Shown: piece after piece, positions 43,413 through 52,189 of the stretch
Layout: every line of letters begins with the position of its first letter
Position numbering within the stretch: the stretch's first letter is position 1
DNA from: [Clostridium] symbiosum
GTDB taxonomy: Bacteria; Bacillota; Clostridia; Lachnospirales; Lachnospiraceae
Direction of reading: 5' to 3'
DNA length: 64,000 nt
Assembly: GCA_036419695.1 (NCBI GenBank)
Contig: CP143946.1
Coordinates: 283,501-347,500 of the forward strand
Translations under genes and position numbers: made by a program
The notes under the pieces: model-generated
The model's input: the letters and a program-made list of their open reading frames with translations, nothing else
What the model was told of the DNA's origin: nothing
The model's database searches: none

Positions 43413-43667
43413 TATCGTAGAAAAGTGTTCCTGTGATATAAAAAAGCCCTCAGGGCAGAGAGCGCACCCGCACGAAAATGTAATATGCCGCTACGCAGCC
43501 GCGCTTGCCGGCGGCACCAATGAAGTTATACTTCGGTAATACAGGAGTTAATTATGCAGACATGAGATAAAATAGATTTCAGTAAATACAAATGGCGGGT
43601 GCTTGATATTAAAAATGGTTTGGAGGTGGCGTCCGCCCCGTTCTATGGATGAAACGCCAGCTTCACA
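43413..43667. other. Gap between the tRNA terminator and the decayed hydrolase gene
   Basis: About 255 bases with no supported gene. A small hairpin (GCCCTCAGGGC) lies near 43447. Possible gene remnants on the minus strand begin further right. Confidence 0.5.
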
Positions 43668-45044
43668 TTATAAGCATTTGTCACAGGAAACCATAACCAA
43701 AATGGAGATTGGGCCGTCAGGAAGATATAATAGATATTCCCTGGAATCCCATTTTCCGTCACCGTTGTTGTCACTGAATGCGATTACGCCTGTCTGAACG
43801 GCTTAGCGTTTAAGCGCCCACTCCTGATAAAGCTCATCATAGATGGTATATCGGTAGCCGGCTTTGCTGCTTCCGGCAGCTTTCCCGCGGCACTTCAGCT
43901 CATAGGATGCGCCGTCCCTCTGTTTCGTATGATAAATGAGCTTTCCAGTATCGGAGTCAATCCGGCAGTCGGGGCCGTAATAAGCGGAGTTGCTGAAATA
44001 CCATCCGTTGAGACGTGTGGTGGAGTGATCGCTTTCGCCCCAGTAGGCATAAAGCTCCGATGGGTATCCGGTAAGGCGTATATTTCTGGCTGCCCAGTCG
44101 GCGTCGTCGTAACCATAACCAAAGGTACCGTTCTGACAAATATAAGCATCGATGTTAAAGTCATAAGCGCCCGTGGGCAGCCTGTGGGTTTCGTTCTGAG
44201 TATTCCCCATTTTCTGATTCATCGGATGATAGGGCTGTCCGGCCAGCGCCTTGATAATAAGGGCTGAAGCCATCGTTCCCCGTGAATTGCCCTGGAGTAC
44301 GACATTTCCGGTGACACCATAGGCATCGATAAAATATTTCATTACATTGACGTCGTCCGCCACAAAATCATAGATGTTAAAATATTCTCCGGGTCCGGCG
44401 CTTGACCGGTCATGGATATTGACCACAATAGCCCCTTTGTTCATCCAGGAGGTGGTGGCAGAGTCGTACATGATGCCGGTACCGTCATTGTCACAGCCGT
44501 CTGCAAGTTTCCAGTATGAAATTCCCTGGCCCTGCAGCGTAAAAACAATTCCGGCGGCAGGATCGTAATGTTCCGGCACGTAAAAATAGCCGCGGACATA
44601 ATCGTCACCCGTGCCGTCAGTAGCCCTTCCAGCGGTGCTGCTTACCCTGATACCCGCCTGCTCGAAGGAACGGAATCCTTTTTCGCCGAATTGCAGGTCG
44701 ATCGTTTCTGCCCATTGGCCGCCTTCCCTGTACCGGCCGTCGGCTTCGTTGGCCAGACAGGCTGCCGCGGAAGGCTCCTCCCACGCATGCCGCAGTTTCA
44801 GTTCCAGGCAGGCTCTGGCCTGATAGCCCATTCCTGTGGTATTTGGCAGATATCCATTATTGGCATTGCTGCCATAATGAATTGCACCGTTTTCATCACG
44901 GTACCAGGCGCCGGTGCAATATACGCCAAAGGCGTTCCGCACACGGGCCCCTGCCGGGTTCTCACCGGTATAGACGAGAACATTATCTTCAGTGGCGGCA
45001 GTCCCGTTTTCTACAGTTATGAAAAATTTGAATTCGAACGACAA
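43668..45044 (-). pseudogene. Probable decayed alpha/beta-hydrolase gene (main frame 43803-45044)
   Basis: The main frame encodes up to 413 residues. A nucleophile elbow, G-N-S-R-G, is in VVLQGNSRGTMASALIIKAL, and Asp/His candidates are in YAYWGESDHSTT, as in secreted PHB-depolymerase or tannase-like esterases. Signs of decay: the only start is a TTG (45044) without ribosome site or signal peptide, although the N-terminal segment (VENGTAATEDNVLVYTG) looks like the middle of a surface protein. After the TAA at 43803 the same frame continues 44 more codons with an EF-hand/dockerin-like DNNGDGKWDSREY. Both ends thus look broken. A functional short protein is not excluded. Confidence 0.55.
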
Positions 45045-45294
45045 AAAAGAGGGAAAATATCGGTGGAAGATACAAAATGAACGATAATATGCGTTTATAT
45101 ACGTGAAACCGGATTTAACCGCGATAATTTTGTCACCGGTGCTCTTTTATGTATCGTGGAAAGTACTATTAAGCCTGTAGATGCAATCATCAACCCCCTG
45201 GGGAATCTCTTTGCAAGACAGGAGTACCGGGCGTAAAAAAAGAGTAAAGGATTGCCGTAAACACTGTACGGCACGAATAAAAATATTATAATAA
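45045..45294. other. Gap between the decayed hydrolase and pit
   Basis: No gene is supported. The hydrolase frame stays open upstream to about 45146 without a start. A hairpin, TGCCGTA/TACGGCA, lies near 45253-45273. Confidence 0.5.
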
Positions 45295-45323
45295 ACTGGC
45301 AAAGTATTGCGCAATACTATAAT
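45295..45323 (+). promoter_or_regulatory. pit promoter with a perfect 16-bp palindrome in the spacer
   Basis: TATAAT (45318-45323) with a weak -35 (ACTGGC, 45295-45300). Between them AGTATTGCGCAATACT (45303-45318) is a perfect palindrome touching the -10. A protein bound here would block or remodel the promoter. Confidence 0.55.
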
Positions 45324-45358
45324 CAGCACCTGATAATACACAAAAAGTGAGGATAACT

Positions 45359-46411
45359 ATGACAATTTCGTTGGCAGATTTTCTTTCGCAGCTTACGGCA
45401 AGTCCTATTTTGGCCATAACTGTGATTCTGACGCTGGGGGTAATTCTGGTCAATGGCTGGACTGATGCGCCCAATGCGATCGCCACCTGTGTTTCCACGC
45501 AGGCCATTCATCCCAGAGCCGCAATTATTATGGCGGCGGTCTTTAACTTCCTGGGCGTTCTCGTTATGACAATGTTCAATGCCGGAGTGGCATCGACAAT
45601 ATACAATATGGTGGATTTCGGCGGCGATTCCAGGGAGGCGCTGATTGCGCTGTGCGCGGCTCTTTTGTCCATCGTGGCCTGGGCAACGGCCGCCTGGTGG
45701 TTCGGCATCCCGACAAGCGAGAGCCACGCCCTTATTGCAGGCGTTTCCGGAGCCGCAATTGCGCTGCACGGAGGCCTGGAGGGAATTAATTCGTCCGAGT
45801 GGATTAAAGTACTTTACGGTTTAGTGCTGTCTACCATACTCGGCTTTGTAATGGGCTATCTGACGGCCAAAATCGTCCAGTTTTTATGCAGGGGCGTAGA
45901 CAGGAACAAGAGCCGTGGATTTTTTAATAATGCCCAGATAGCCGGAGGCGCAGCCATGGCATTCATGCACGGCGCCCAGGACGGCCAGAAATTTATGGGC
46001 GTTTTCATGCTGGGGATTTTTCTGGCAAAAGGCAACGCCAATGCCGGAGAGTTCAGCATCCCAATTTGGCTGATGATACTCTGCTCTGCCGTGATGGGGC
46101 TTGGAACTTCCATTGGCGGATACAGGATTATCAAGGCGGTCGGTATGGATATGGTGAAACTGGAACGATATCAGGGCTTTTCGGCCGATTTGGCGGGCGC
46201 GGGCTGTCTGCTCCTATCCTCCCTCACGGGAATCCCGGTATCCACGACCCATACGAAGACCACAGCCATCATGGGAGTCGGGGCAGCCAGACGTCTGTCA
46301 TCGGTAAACTGGGGAGTTGTAAAGGAAATGGTGATGACCTGGGTGCTCACGTTCCCGGGCTGCGGCCTGATTGGTTTTCTGACGGCGAAGCTGTTCATCT
46401 GGGTATTTTAA
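45359..46411 (+). CDS. pit: PiT-family inorganic phosphate transporter
   Basis: 350 residues with ten to twelve helices. Both halves carry the duplicated PiT signature: NGWTDAPNAIATCVSTQA near the N-terminus and FMHGAQDGQKFMG in the second half, plus WWFGIPTSESHALIAGVSGAA and GIPVSTTHTKTTAIMGVG. It imports phosphate with H+ or Na+. ATG 45359 follows GTGAGG at six bases. The DUF47 partner is 32 bases downstream. Confidence 0.93.
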   Translation: MTISLADFLSQLTASPILAITVILTLGVILVNGWTDAPNAIATCVSTQAIHPRAAIIMAAVFNFLGVLVMTMFNAGVASTIYNMVDFGGDSREALIALCAALLSIVAWATAAWWFGIPTSESHALIAGVSGAAIALHGGLEGINSSEWIKVLYGLVLSTILGFVMGYLTAKIVQFLCRGVDRNKSRGFFNNAQIAGGAAMAFMHGAQDGQKFMGVFMLGIFLAKGNANAGEFSIPIWLMILCSAVMGLGTSIGGYRIIKAVGMDMVKLERYQGFSADLAGAGCLLLSSLTGIPVSTTHTKTTAIMGVGAARRLSSVNWGVVKEMVMTWVLTFPGCGLIGFLTAKLFIWVF

Positions 46412-46443
46412 GATTAAGAGTATGTCAATGAAAGGAGTGCAGT

Positions 46444-47067
46444 ATGGCACAGAAAAAGGGAAATGATTATTTTGCAATGCTTGTCGATAACGTAAATTGT
46501 TCCTGTGAGGCAGCGGAGCTGCTTTGGGAAAACCTCAACGAATATGAATACACAAGTCTACCGGAAAAAATCAGGGTAATCCATGAGATTGAGCACCGGG
46601 GAGATCAGGGAAAACACCGGCTGATGGAGAAACTGATGAAAGAGTTTCTGCCGCCCATTGAGAGGGAAGACATCATGGCCCTGACGAACATCATAGACGA
46701 CGTGACGGATGAGCTGGACGAGGTTTTGAGAAATCTTTATATGTACAATGTGAGGGGGCTGCGGCCCGAGGCAGTGGAATTTGCCGCGCTGATCCGTAAA
46801 TGCTGTGCATCGATGAAAGAGATGCTGGAAGATTTCCGCAATTTCCGCCGTTCGGCCACATTAAAGGAAAAAATCATTACAATTAACCGTCTGGAGGAAG
46901 AGGGAGATCAGCTTTACACCAGGGCTGTCCACAGACTGTATACCGAGGAAAAGGATGCCGTACAGATTCTGGTCTGGACGACCATCTACGACTGCCTGGA
47001 GGAATGTTGTGACTGCTGCGAACATGTGGCGGATACCGTAGAGATGGCAATTATGAAAAACACCTGA
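46444..47067 (+). CDS. DUF47 (PhoU-like) phosphate transport accessory protein
   Basis: 207 residues, all helical. It shows IHEIEHRGDQGKHRLMEKL and the metal-binding pattern IIDDVTDELDEVLRNLY, then RLEEEGDQLYTRAV and YDCLEECCDCCEHVADTVE, as in DUF47/PhoU-related proteins. Genes of this family are almost always next to pit and probably regulate the transporter at the membrane. AAAGGAG precedes ATG. The Cys-rich segment (EECCDCCEH) is a small oddity. Confidence 0.92.
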   Translation: MAQKKGNDYFAMLVDNVNCSCEAAELLWENLNEYEYTSLPEKIRVIHEIEHRGDQGKHRLMEKLMKEFLPPIEREDIMALTNIIDDVTDELDEVLRNLYMYNVRGLRPEAVEFAALIRKCCASMKEMLEDFRNFRRSATLKEKIITINRLEEEGDQLYTRAVHRLYTEEKDAVQILVWTTIYDCLEECCDCCEHVADTVEMAIMKNT

Positions 47068-47220
47068 TTTTTGGGATTCTTCATAAAGGCTGTGGGATGC
47101 ATTCCGGTTTTACACAGTTCTGACGAAACTTTTGCATATTATTGATATCGGTTTATTTCTCCTTCTGTTAAGATAGGTAAAGTACCGCTTAAAAGGCGGA
47201 AATTAAGAAGGAGGAATCAA

Positions 47221-47886
47221 TTGGCACAGATAACGTATAAGGACATAAAGAAATCAAAAGAAATTAACGCATATATCAACAAGGGTAACACAACACTGGG
47301 GGTACTTGGATATACGGACCACTCGGCGGCGCATGCGGTTAAGGTTTCGGCGATGGCCGGAAAAATCCTGGAGCGTCTGGATTATGACAGTCACACCGTG
47401 GAACTGGCAAAGATTGCGGGTTATATGTATGATATTGGAAACTGTGTGAACCGTATGGATCACCCTCATTCTGGCGCGCTGATGTCTCATCAGATCCTGA
47501 GGGGGCTTGATATGGATTATGAAGACATAGCGGTAATCATTAACGCCATCGGAATGCACGACGAGAAGTCGGGAGGAGCTGTAGATGTGGTGTCCGCCGC
47601 TTTGATACTGGCCGATAAAACCGACGTCCGCAGGGACAGGGTCAGGAACAGAAATAAGGCCGCATTTGATAAACATGACCGCGTCAACTATGCGGTAATC
47701 TCATCTTCCCTGGATATTCAGAAAGATAAAAAAACACTTAAACTGGAACTGGAGCTGGATGAGAGTATCTGCTCGATGATGGATTATTTTGAAATATTTC
47801 TTCAGAGGATGCTGATGTGCAGGAGAGCGGCCTCCGTCCTTGGCATGACTTTCAAATTGAATGCAAACGGGAATAAAATTTGCTGA
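47221..47886 (+). CDS. HD-superfamily protein with Tyr in place of the first HD histidine
   Basis: 221 residues. The helical layout is that of HD phosphohydrolases (DHSAAHAVKVSAMAGKIL, HPHSGALMSHQIL, IGMHDEKSGG, ILADKTDVRRDRVRNR). However, the signature His-Asp pair reads Tyr-Asp (GYMYDIGN), which removes a metal ligand. The remaining HPHSGA and ADKTD motifs are intact. It may bind a nucleotide or use fewer metals. It starts with TTG 47221, with AAGGAGG seven bases upstream. No functional link to neighbours is clear. Confidence 0.8.
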   Translation: MAQITYKDIKKSKEINAYINKGNTTLGVLGYTDHSAAHAVKVSAMAGKILERLDYDSHTVELAKIAGYMYDIGNCVNRMDHPHSGALMSHQILRGLDMDYEDIAVIINAIGMHDEKSGGAVDVVSAALILADKTDVRRDRVRNRNKAAFDKHDRVNYAVISSSLDIQKDKKTLKLELELDESICSMMDYFEIFLQRMLMCRRAASVLGMTFKLNANGNKIC

Positions 47887-48182
47887 TCGGGGCAGCCTGG
47901 CTGCGGTTCTCCAATATCATACAGTCCGTATTTCTATAAGCACGAAAGCTTTTATCTACTTTCTCAATCGAAACAGATTTCTTAATATAATCTGATATCC
48001 ATAAATTCGGAAATTCCTTTTCAAGATTTCAAAACTGGACCACGGATAAGAAGCAGCGAAAAGTACGCCGGACGGACTTTTCATTGCCGGACAATAAAAA
48101 AATGCATCGGCAGACGGCGGTAAAACCGGTAACCGATGCATTTTTTTATTTCTGTTTCATGACTGTAACCTGATCGTTTAAA
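47887..48182. other. Convergent gap between the HD gene and nagB
   Basis: About 300 bases, no gene supported. It ends in the bidirectional terminator at 48095-48150. The rest is unremarkable AT-rich sequence. Confidence 0.5.
48095..48150. terminator. Bidirectional terminator between convergent genes
   Basis: ATAAAAAAATGCATCGG pairs with CCGATGCATTTTTTTAT. An A run on one side and a T run on the other serve both the HD gene (plus) and nagB (minus). Confidence 0.9.
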
Positions 48183-48908
48183 TCAGCACTCCGAAAGAGC
48201 GTCCTCATCGGCGATTACAATGACATCCGGATGGAACTGAAGAATGGATGCCGGAACCTTCGGTGTCACAGGTCCGTAGAGGGCTTCCTTTAAAATAGCA
48301 GCCTTATCTTTTCCGCTTACTGCAAAAATAATCTTTTTACTCCTCATAATCGTTCCGATACCCATTGTGAATGCCTGGCGTGGAACCTCGTCGATGGAGG
48401 AGAAGAAACGTTTATTAGCTTCAATTGTCATCTCGGTAAGATCAACACAGTGTGTCCGGCCCTCGAAAATATCGGACGGCTCGTTAAAACCGATATGGCC
48501 GTCATGTCCGAGGCCGAGAACCTGAAGGTCAACTCCGCCCAGTGAACGGATTACATCCTCATAGCGGCTGCATTCTGCTTCAGGGTCGTCTGCCATGCCG
48601 TTTGGAATATTTGTTTGATTCATATCAATATTTACGTGCTGAAACAAGTTGCTGTACATAAAATAATAGTAGCTCTGCTCACTGTCTTTGGTAAGTCCCT
48701 TATATTCATCCAGATTCGCCGTCTTTACTTCAGAAAAATCCAGATCTCCATTATTGTATTTCTCAACCAGATATTTGTAAGTTCCGACAGGGGTGGAACC
48801 GGTGGCAAGCCCCAGTACAGAATCCGGTTTTGTGATGATCTGGGCAGCAATAATATTAGCTGCTTTCCTGCTCATTTCGTCGTAATTTTTAACCTTGTAA
48901 ATTTTCAT
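48183..48908 (-). CDS. nagB: Glucosamine-6-phosphate deaminase
   Basis: 241 residues. The start MKIYKVKNYDEMSRKAANII, then VLGLATGSTPVGTYKYLVE, the active-site region VKTANLDEYKGL, LGLGHDGHIGFNEPSD and ALYGPVTPKVPASILQFHPD are diagnostic. It converts glucosamine-6-phosphate to fructose-6-phosphate and ammonia. ATG 48908 lies eight bases after GGAGGG; a longer frame starts inside that site. It is monocistronic, without nagA nearby. Confidence 0.96.
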   Translation of the reverse strand: MKIYKVKNYDEMSRKAANIIAAQIITKPDSVLGLATGSTPVGTYKYLVEKYNNGDLDFSEVKTANLDEYKGLTKDSEQSYYYFMYSNLFQHVNIDMNQTNIPNGMADDPEAECSRYEDVIRSLGGVDLQVLGLGHDGHIGFNEPSDIFEGRTHCVDLTEMTIEANKRFFSSIDEVPRQAFTMGIGTIMRSKKIIFAVSGKDKAAILKEALYGPVTPKVPASILQFHPDVIVIADEDALSEC

Positions 48909-48949
48909 GAAAATACCCTCCATACAATATTGTCGCCTCTTTCCAGATT

Positions 48950-48978
48950 AGAATACCATTTTTAAGTCATAGTTTCAA
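48950..48978 (-). promoter_or_regulatory. nagB promoter
   Basis: On the minus strand TTGAAA (48973-48978) and TATTCT (48950-48955) with a 17-base spacer. On the plus strand the same segment reads TTTCAA, which with TAGATA (48996-49001), also 17 bases away, could drive the gene at 49018. The two promoters would share their -35 bases. Confidence 0.6.
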
Positions 48979-49017
48979 TGCATATCAGCATAAAATAGAT
49001 AGCAAAGGAGTGATAGC

Positions 49018-51255
49018 ATGTCTAACTATCAGAGACTAATCTCATATATCTATACATACGAAGGAGGGATACGCGGAAAGAACATCGGATTTGCAAAATT
49101 GGAAACAAGAGGCAACCAATGCAGAATCACGGTGAATGTCAAAAAGATATTCGTCGGGGGAAATCCGGTAGGAGTATACCTGCTCGCAGGGCAGGATGAG
49201 GTCAAGATAGGAACCCTGTTTGCCAGAAACGGCGCAGGGGAATTCAGGGCAGTGGTAAATTCCGCGGATGTGGAAAATTCAGGACACAGCCTGGAAGAAT
49301 TTTACGGACTCAGTGTCCATGATGTGGAAAGTGCATGGAGATCCTACACGACAATCTGGGAAGATGCGGTAGCTCATGCCGCAGAAGTGGAGCTGGCCGA
49401 TGTAACATCGGAAAAAGTGGCCGAAAAACTGGAAAGCTCTGTAAAAAAACAGACGATCTTGCAGCATAAGGAAAAAGAGCAGGATCTTCTGCCTATTTCC
49501 AGGGAAATAGAAGCGGAAATGGACAGGGAAACGTCGAAAAAAGAGGCGGAAATACATGAAGCGGCAATGCGTAAGGCGGAAGAATATAATGCTGCCAGAT
49601 ACGGCCGGGAAAAGGTGGTCTATCTGAGCACGGAAATCCCGAAAAAAAATGCGGATGGAGCGCCGCCTGAAGAAAACAGGGCGGCAGTATCCGGCCTGCG
49701 GGAAATGATCATGTCACAGGCACCGCAAAGAGACACAGAATCTATGGCGGAAAACCCTGAGAAAGAAACAGCGGACATGAGAGTGGCAGACGAAAGAGTG
49801 ACGGAAACCGCCGGGATAGAAGCAGGAGAGGTTGAAACCGCCGAAGCAGAAGCAGGAGAGGTGGAAACCGCCGAAGCAGAAGCGGGAGAGGTGGAAACCG
49901 CCAGGACAGAAGCAGGAGAGGTGGAAACCGTCAGGACAGAAGCAGGAGAGGTGGAAACCGTCAGGACAGAAGCAGGAGCATTGGAAACCGCCGAAGCAGA
50001 AGCAGGAGAGGTGGAAACCGCCGGGACAGAGGTGGGAGAGGTGGAAACCGCCGGAGCAGAAGCGGGAGTAGCGGAAACCGTCAGGGCGGAAGCAGGAGAG
50101 GTGGAAACCGCCAGGGCAGAAGCAGGAGAGGTGGAAACCGCCGGGGCAGATGCAGAGGTGACGGAAACAAGTGCGACAGAAGCAAGAGCAGCAGAAACAG
50201 AAATGGCAGAAAATGAAGCCATTGAAACAGAGACGGCAGGAGTATGGCAAACGAAAGCGGGGCCTGTGGAAACCGGAGCAGGGGAAATCAGATTTGCAAA
50301 TACAAGAGCTGCAAAAGTGTTTGGAACGGAAGCCGCAGCGCCTGTGTCCGGCGGCAGCATGACGGATATGATGGAGGCCGAATACGTTTCGGCGGTTGAC
50401 GGACTGGAAACAGCCCAGGAATTCATCGAACCACAAAGGCCGGTCATGAGGGAACCGGACGGCAAACCTGCTCAGACGCAGGAAAACGGCAGAAACTTCG
50501 TCCGTTCCCCGGGGATTCAGATGCAGGGAACGGGAAGAACGGCGGTCCGTTCATCCGGTATGGCAATACAGGAATCCGGCAGGCAGATGCAGCCCGGACA
50601 GGAGAGAGGCGGCCGGGGACAGCAGAGATACGGCGTACAGCGCAGGGGAATGCAGACGGGCGCTCTCAGACAGGAAACACTGAGGCCTGAATCACTGAGA
50701 CCTGAATCACCAAGACCTGAAGCGCCAAGACCCGAAACACCAAGACCTGAAGCACTGAGAACCGAAACACCGGAACCCGCAACAGAGACGAATCCGATTG
50801 CCCAGGAGGCGCAGCCGGTAGTGAAAGAGGCTGCTCCGCCATCTGGCGTTTCGGCTCCATTTAAAGATCTGAGCGATACGTGCAACGAACAGGAAGTTTG
50901 GGAAACCATGAGGAAAAAATATCCGAAAATACTCGCGTTCGACTATGCCGACGGCTGTGAGGTCCTTACCATCAAACCGCAGGATATCGGACTTCTCCCC
51001 AGGGAGGAATGGGTATACGGCAGCAACAGTTTCCTGCTCCACGGGTATTATAATTACCGCTACCTGATCCTTGCGAGGCTGAACAATCCGGGCGGAAAAG
51101 CCAGATATCTGCTGGGAGTCCCGGGACACTATCTCAGCAACGAGAAATACATGGCGTCCATGTTCGGTTTTTCCGACTTTGTCCTGGCAAAAAAACAGCC
51201 GCCCAGGGACGGCCGTTTTGGATACTGGTATACGGATATAAAGATAGGCGATTAA
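49018..51255 (+). CDS. DUF6128-type protein with 10-residue tandem repeats
   Basis: 745 residues in five parts. An N-terminal globular domain (~1-120: SYIYTYEGGIRGKNIGFAKLE, GVYLLAGQDEVKIGTLF) is followed by a charged helical linker. Next come about 12 tandem copies of a 10-residue unit, E-A-G-E-V-E-T-A-x-A (~268-390), then an Arg/Gln/Gly-rich stretch with 5-residue L-R-P-E-x repeats (~550-590). The C-terminal globular domain (~625-745) contains YPKILAFDYADGCEVLTI and WVYGSNSFLLHGYYNYRYL. No signal peptide. DUF6128 is a recalled name; the function is unknown. AAAGGAGTGAT precedes ATG. Confidence 0.8.
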   Translation: MSNYQRLISYIYTYEGGIRGKNIGFAKLETRGNQCRITVNVKKIFVGGNPVGVYLLAGQDEVKIGTLFARNGAGEFRAVVNSADVENSGHSLEEFYGLSVHDVESAWRSYTTIWEDAVAHAAEVELADVTSEKVAEKLESSVKKQTILQHKEKEQDLLPISREIEAEMDRETSKKEAEIHEAAMRKAEEYNAARYGREKVVYLSTEIPKKNADGAPPEENRAAVSGLREMIMSQAPQRDTESMAENPEKETADMRVADERVTETAGIEAGEVETAEAEAGEVETAEAEAGEVETARTEAGEVETVRTEAGEVETVRTEAGALETAEAEAGEVETAGTEVGEVETAGAEAGVAETVRAEAGEVETARAEAGEVETAGADAEVTETSATEARAAETEMAENEAIETETAGVWQTKAGPVETGAGEIRFANTRAAKVFGTEAAAPVSGGSMTDMMEAEYVSAVDGLETAQEFIEPQRPVMREPDGKPAQTQENGRNFVRSPGIQMQGTGRTAVRSSGMAIQESGRQMQPGQERGGRGQQRYGVQRRGMQTGALRQETLRPESLRPESPRPEAPRPETPRPEALRTETPEPATETNPIAQEAQPVVKEAAPPSGVSAPFKDLSDTCNEQEVWETMRKKYPKILAFDYADGCEVLTIKPQDIGLLPREEWVYGSNSFLLHGYYNYRYLILARLNNPGGKARYLLGVPGHYLSNEKYMASMFGFSDFVLAKKQPPRDGRFGYWYTDIKIGD
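49819..50170 (+). repeat. 30-bp in-frame tandem repeat array
   Basis: Roughly 12 copies of a 30-base unit beginning GAAGCAGGAGAGGTGGAAAC, kept in frame within the DUF6128-type gene. Copies 1-5 are nearly identical, later ones diverge. Such arrays expand or contract by slippage, so copy number may vary between strains. Confidence 0.9.
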
Positions 51256-51308
51256 AAGACACATTACTGCAGCCGTGATAACCGGCGGCAGACATAGTAT
51301 GTATGTTA

Positions 51309-52001
51309 TTAATAATCGACGCCTCGCAATGAGACGGAGGGCACATAGGGGGCGACAATTCCGGCAAAATGCAGCAGTTCCTCTTTGCTGCAGGCTGAAA
51401 ACCCGGGTATCAGCACATTCTCGGAGTCTTTATAGCTCTGCAGGAAATAGGCGGAGGCCCCGGAAAGCCATTCCCCAATCTCTTTAAAATCCTCTTCCCT
51501 GTGAAGTTCTTTCACAACCGTGGTGCGAAATTCACAGGGAACCGTATTTTTCAGCAGAAAATCAACACTCTTTTCTATCAGAGACAGGTCGAGGCCGGGC
51601 AGACCGGCAGTCTTTCCGTATCCGGCCCGGCCTGACTTAATGTCCATAGCCACATAATCCAGCAGCCTTTTTTCACAGAGATCGATCAGCACATCCGGCC
51701 TGTAACCATTCGTATCTAACTTCACAAGAAGCCCAAGTTCCCTTATCTTCCTGATGAATGGTTCCAAATCGCGGTGCAGGGTGGGCTCACCGCCCGTAAT
51801 GCAGACGCCTTCCAGGATACCGGCTCTTTTTTTCAGAAAATCCAGTACCTCTTTTTCCGAATGCAATTCACTTCCGCCCTCCAGGAGATCACTGTTATGG
51901 CAGAACGGACATCGGAAATTGCACCCGCCCAGGAATACGGTGGCAGCCACATGCTGCGGGTAATCCAGTAAAGTTGTCTTTAAAAGCCCGGAAATAATCA
52001 T
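51309..52001 (-). CDS. Radical SAM activating enzyme, anaerobic ribonucleotide reductase activase-like
   Basis: 230 residues. The iron-sulfur cluster Cys triplet is Cys27-x3-Cys31-x2-Cys34 in GGCNFRCPFCHN, followed by the GGEPTL SAM-binding motif and KLDTNGYRPDVL. The N-terminal LLKTTLLDYPQHVAATVFL is typical of the NrdG2/COG1180 group that activates anaerobic ribonucleotide reductase or another glycyl radical enzyme. No nrdD or other glycyl radical enzyme is adjacent, so the target is unsettled. ATG 52001 has AAAGGA ten bases upstream. It is divergent from tadA. Confidence 0.88.
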   Translation of the reverse strand: MIISGLLKTTLLDYPQHVAATVFLGGCNFRCPFCHNSDLLEGGSELHSEKEVLDFLKKRAGILEGVCITGGEPTLHRDLEPFIRKIRELGLLVKLDTNGYRPDVLIDLCEKRLLDYVAMDIKSGRAGYGKTAGLPGLDLSLIEKSVDFLLKNTVPCEFRTTVVKELHREEDFKEIGEWLSGASAYFLQSYKDSENVLIPGFSACSKEELLHFAGIVAPYVPSVSLRGVDY

Positions 52002-52078
52002 AATTCCATATCCTTTCAAAATGCCGTACAGCCCGGGACAAGATGTTCTGTCGGCGGGATTTTATTGGTACATGGACA

Positions 52079-52137
52079 ATTATAGTACGAAATTCCTGTA
52101 TGTGCAACTTGCCAAAGCGGAGGATGGTTTGTATACT
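52079..52137. promoter_or_regulatory. Back-to-back divergent promoters for the radical SAM gene and tadA
   Basis: Minus strand: TTGCAC (52102-52107) and TATAAT (52079-52084), 17-base spacer. Plus strand: TTGCCA (52109-52114) and TATACT (52132-52137), 17-base spacer. The two -35 boxes are only one base apart, so the promoters should compete for polymerase. Confidence 0.7.
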
Positions 52138-52189
52138 TATTAGAGTAATAACGGAAAAAATCAGACGGAACGTCAGATGGAGCGAAGAA

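Noticed and set aside
43603..43797. 64-codon plus-strand frame before the decayed hydrolase
   Set aside because: It lies antisense to the in-frame remnant of the hydrolase gene and has no recognisable features.
49819..50170. CRISPR array suspicion
   Set aside because: Units are contiguous 30-bp tandem repeats with no spacers and stay in frame within a gene.
49620..50465. 281- and 240-codon frames opposite the repeat gene
   Set aside because: Low-complexity Ser/Ala/Val or Cys/Phe/His repeats that are just antisense readings of the 30-bp array.
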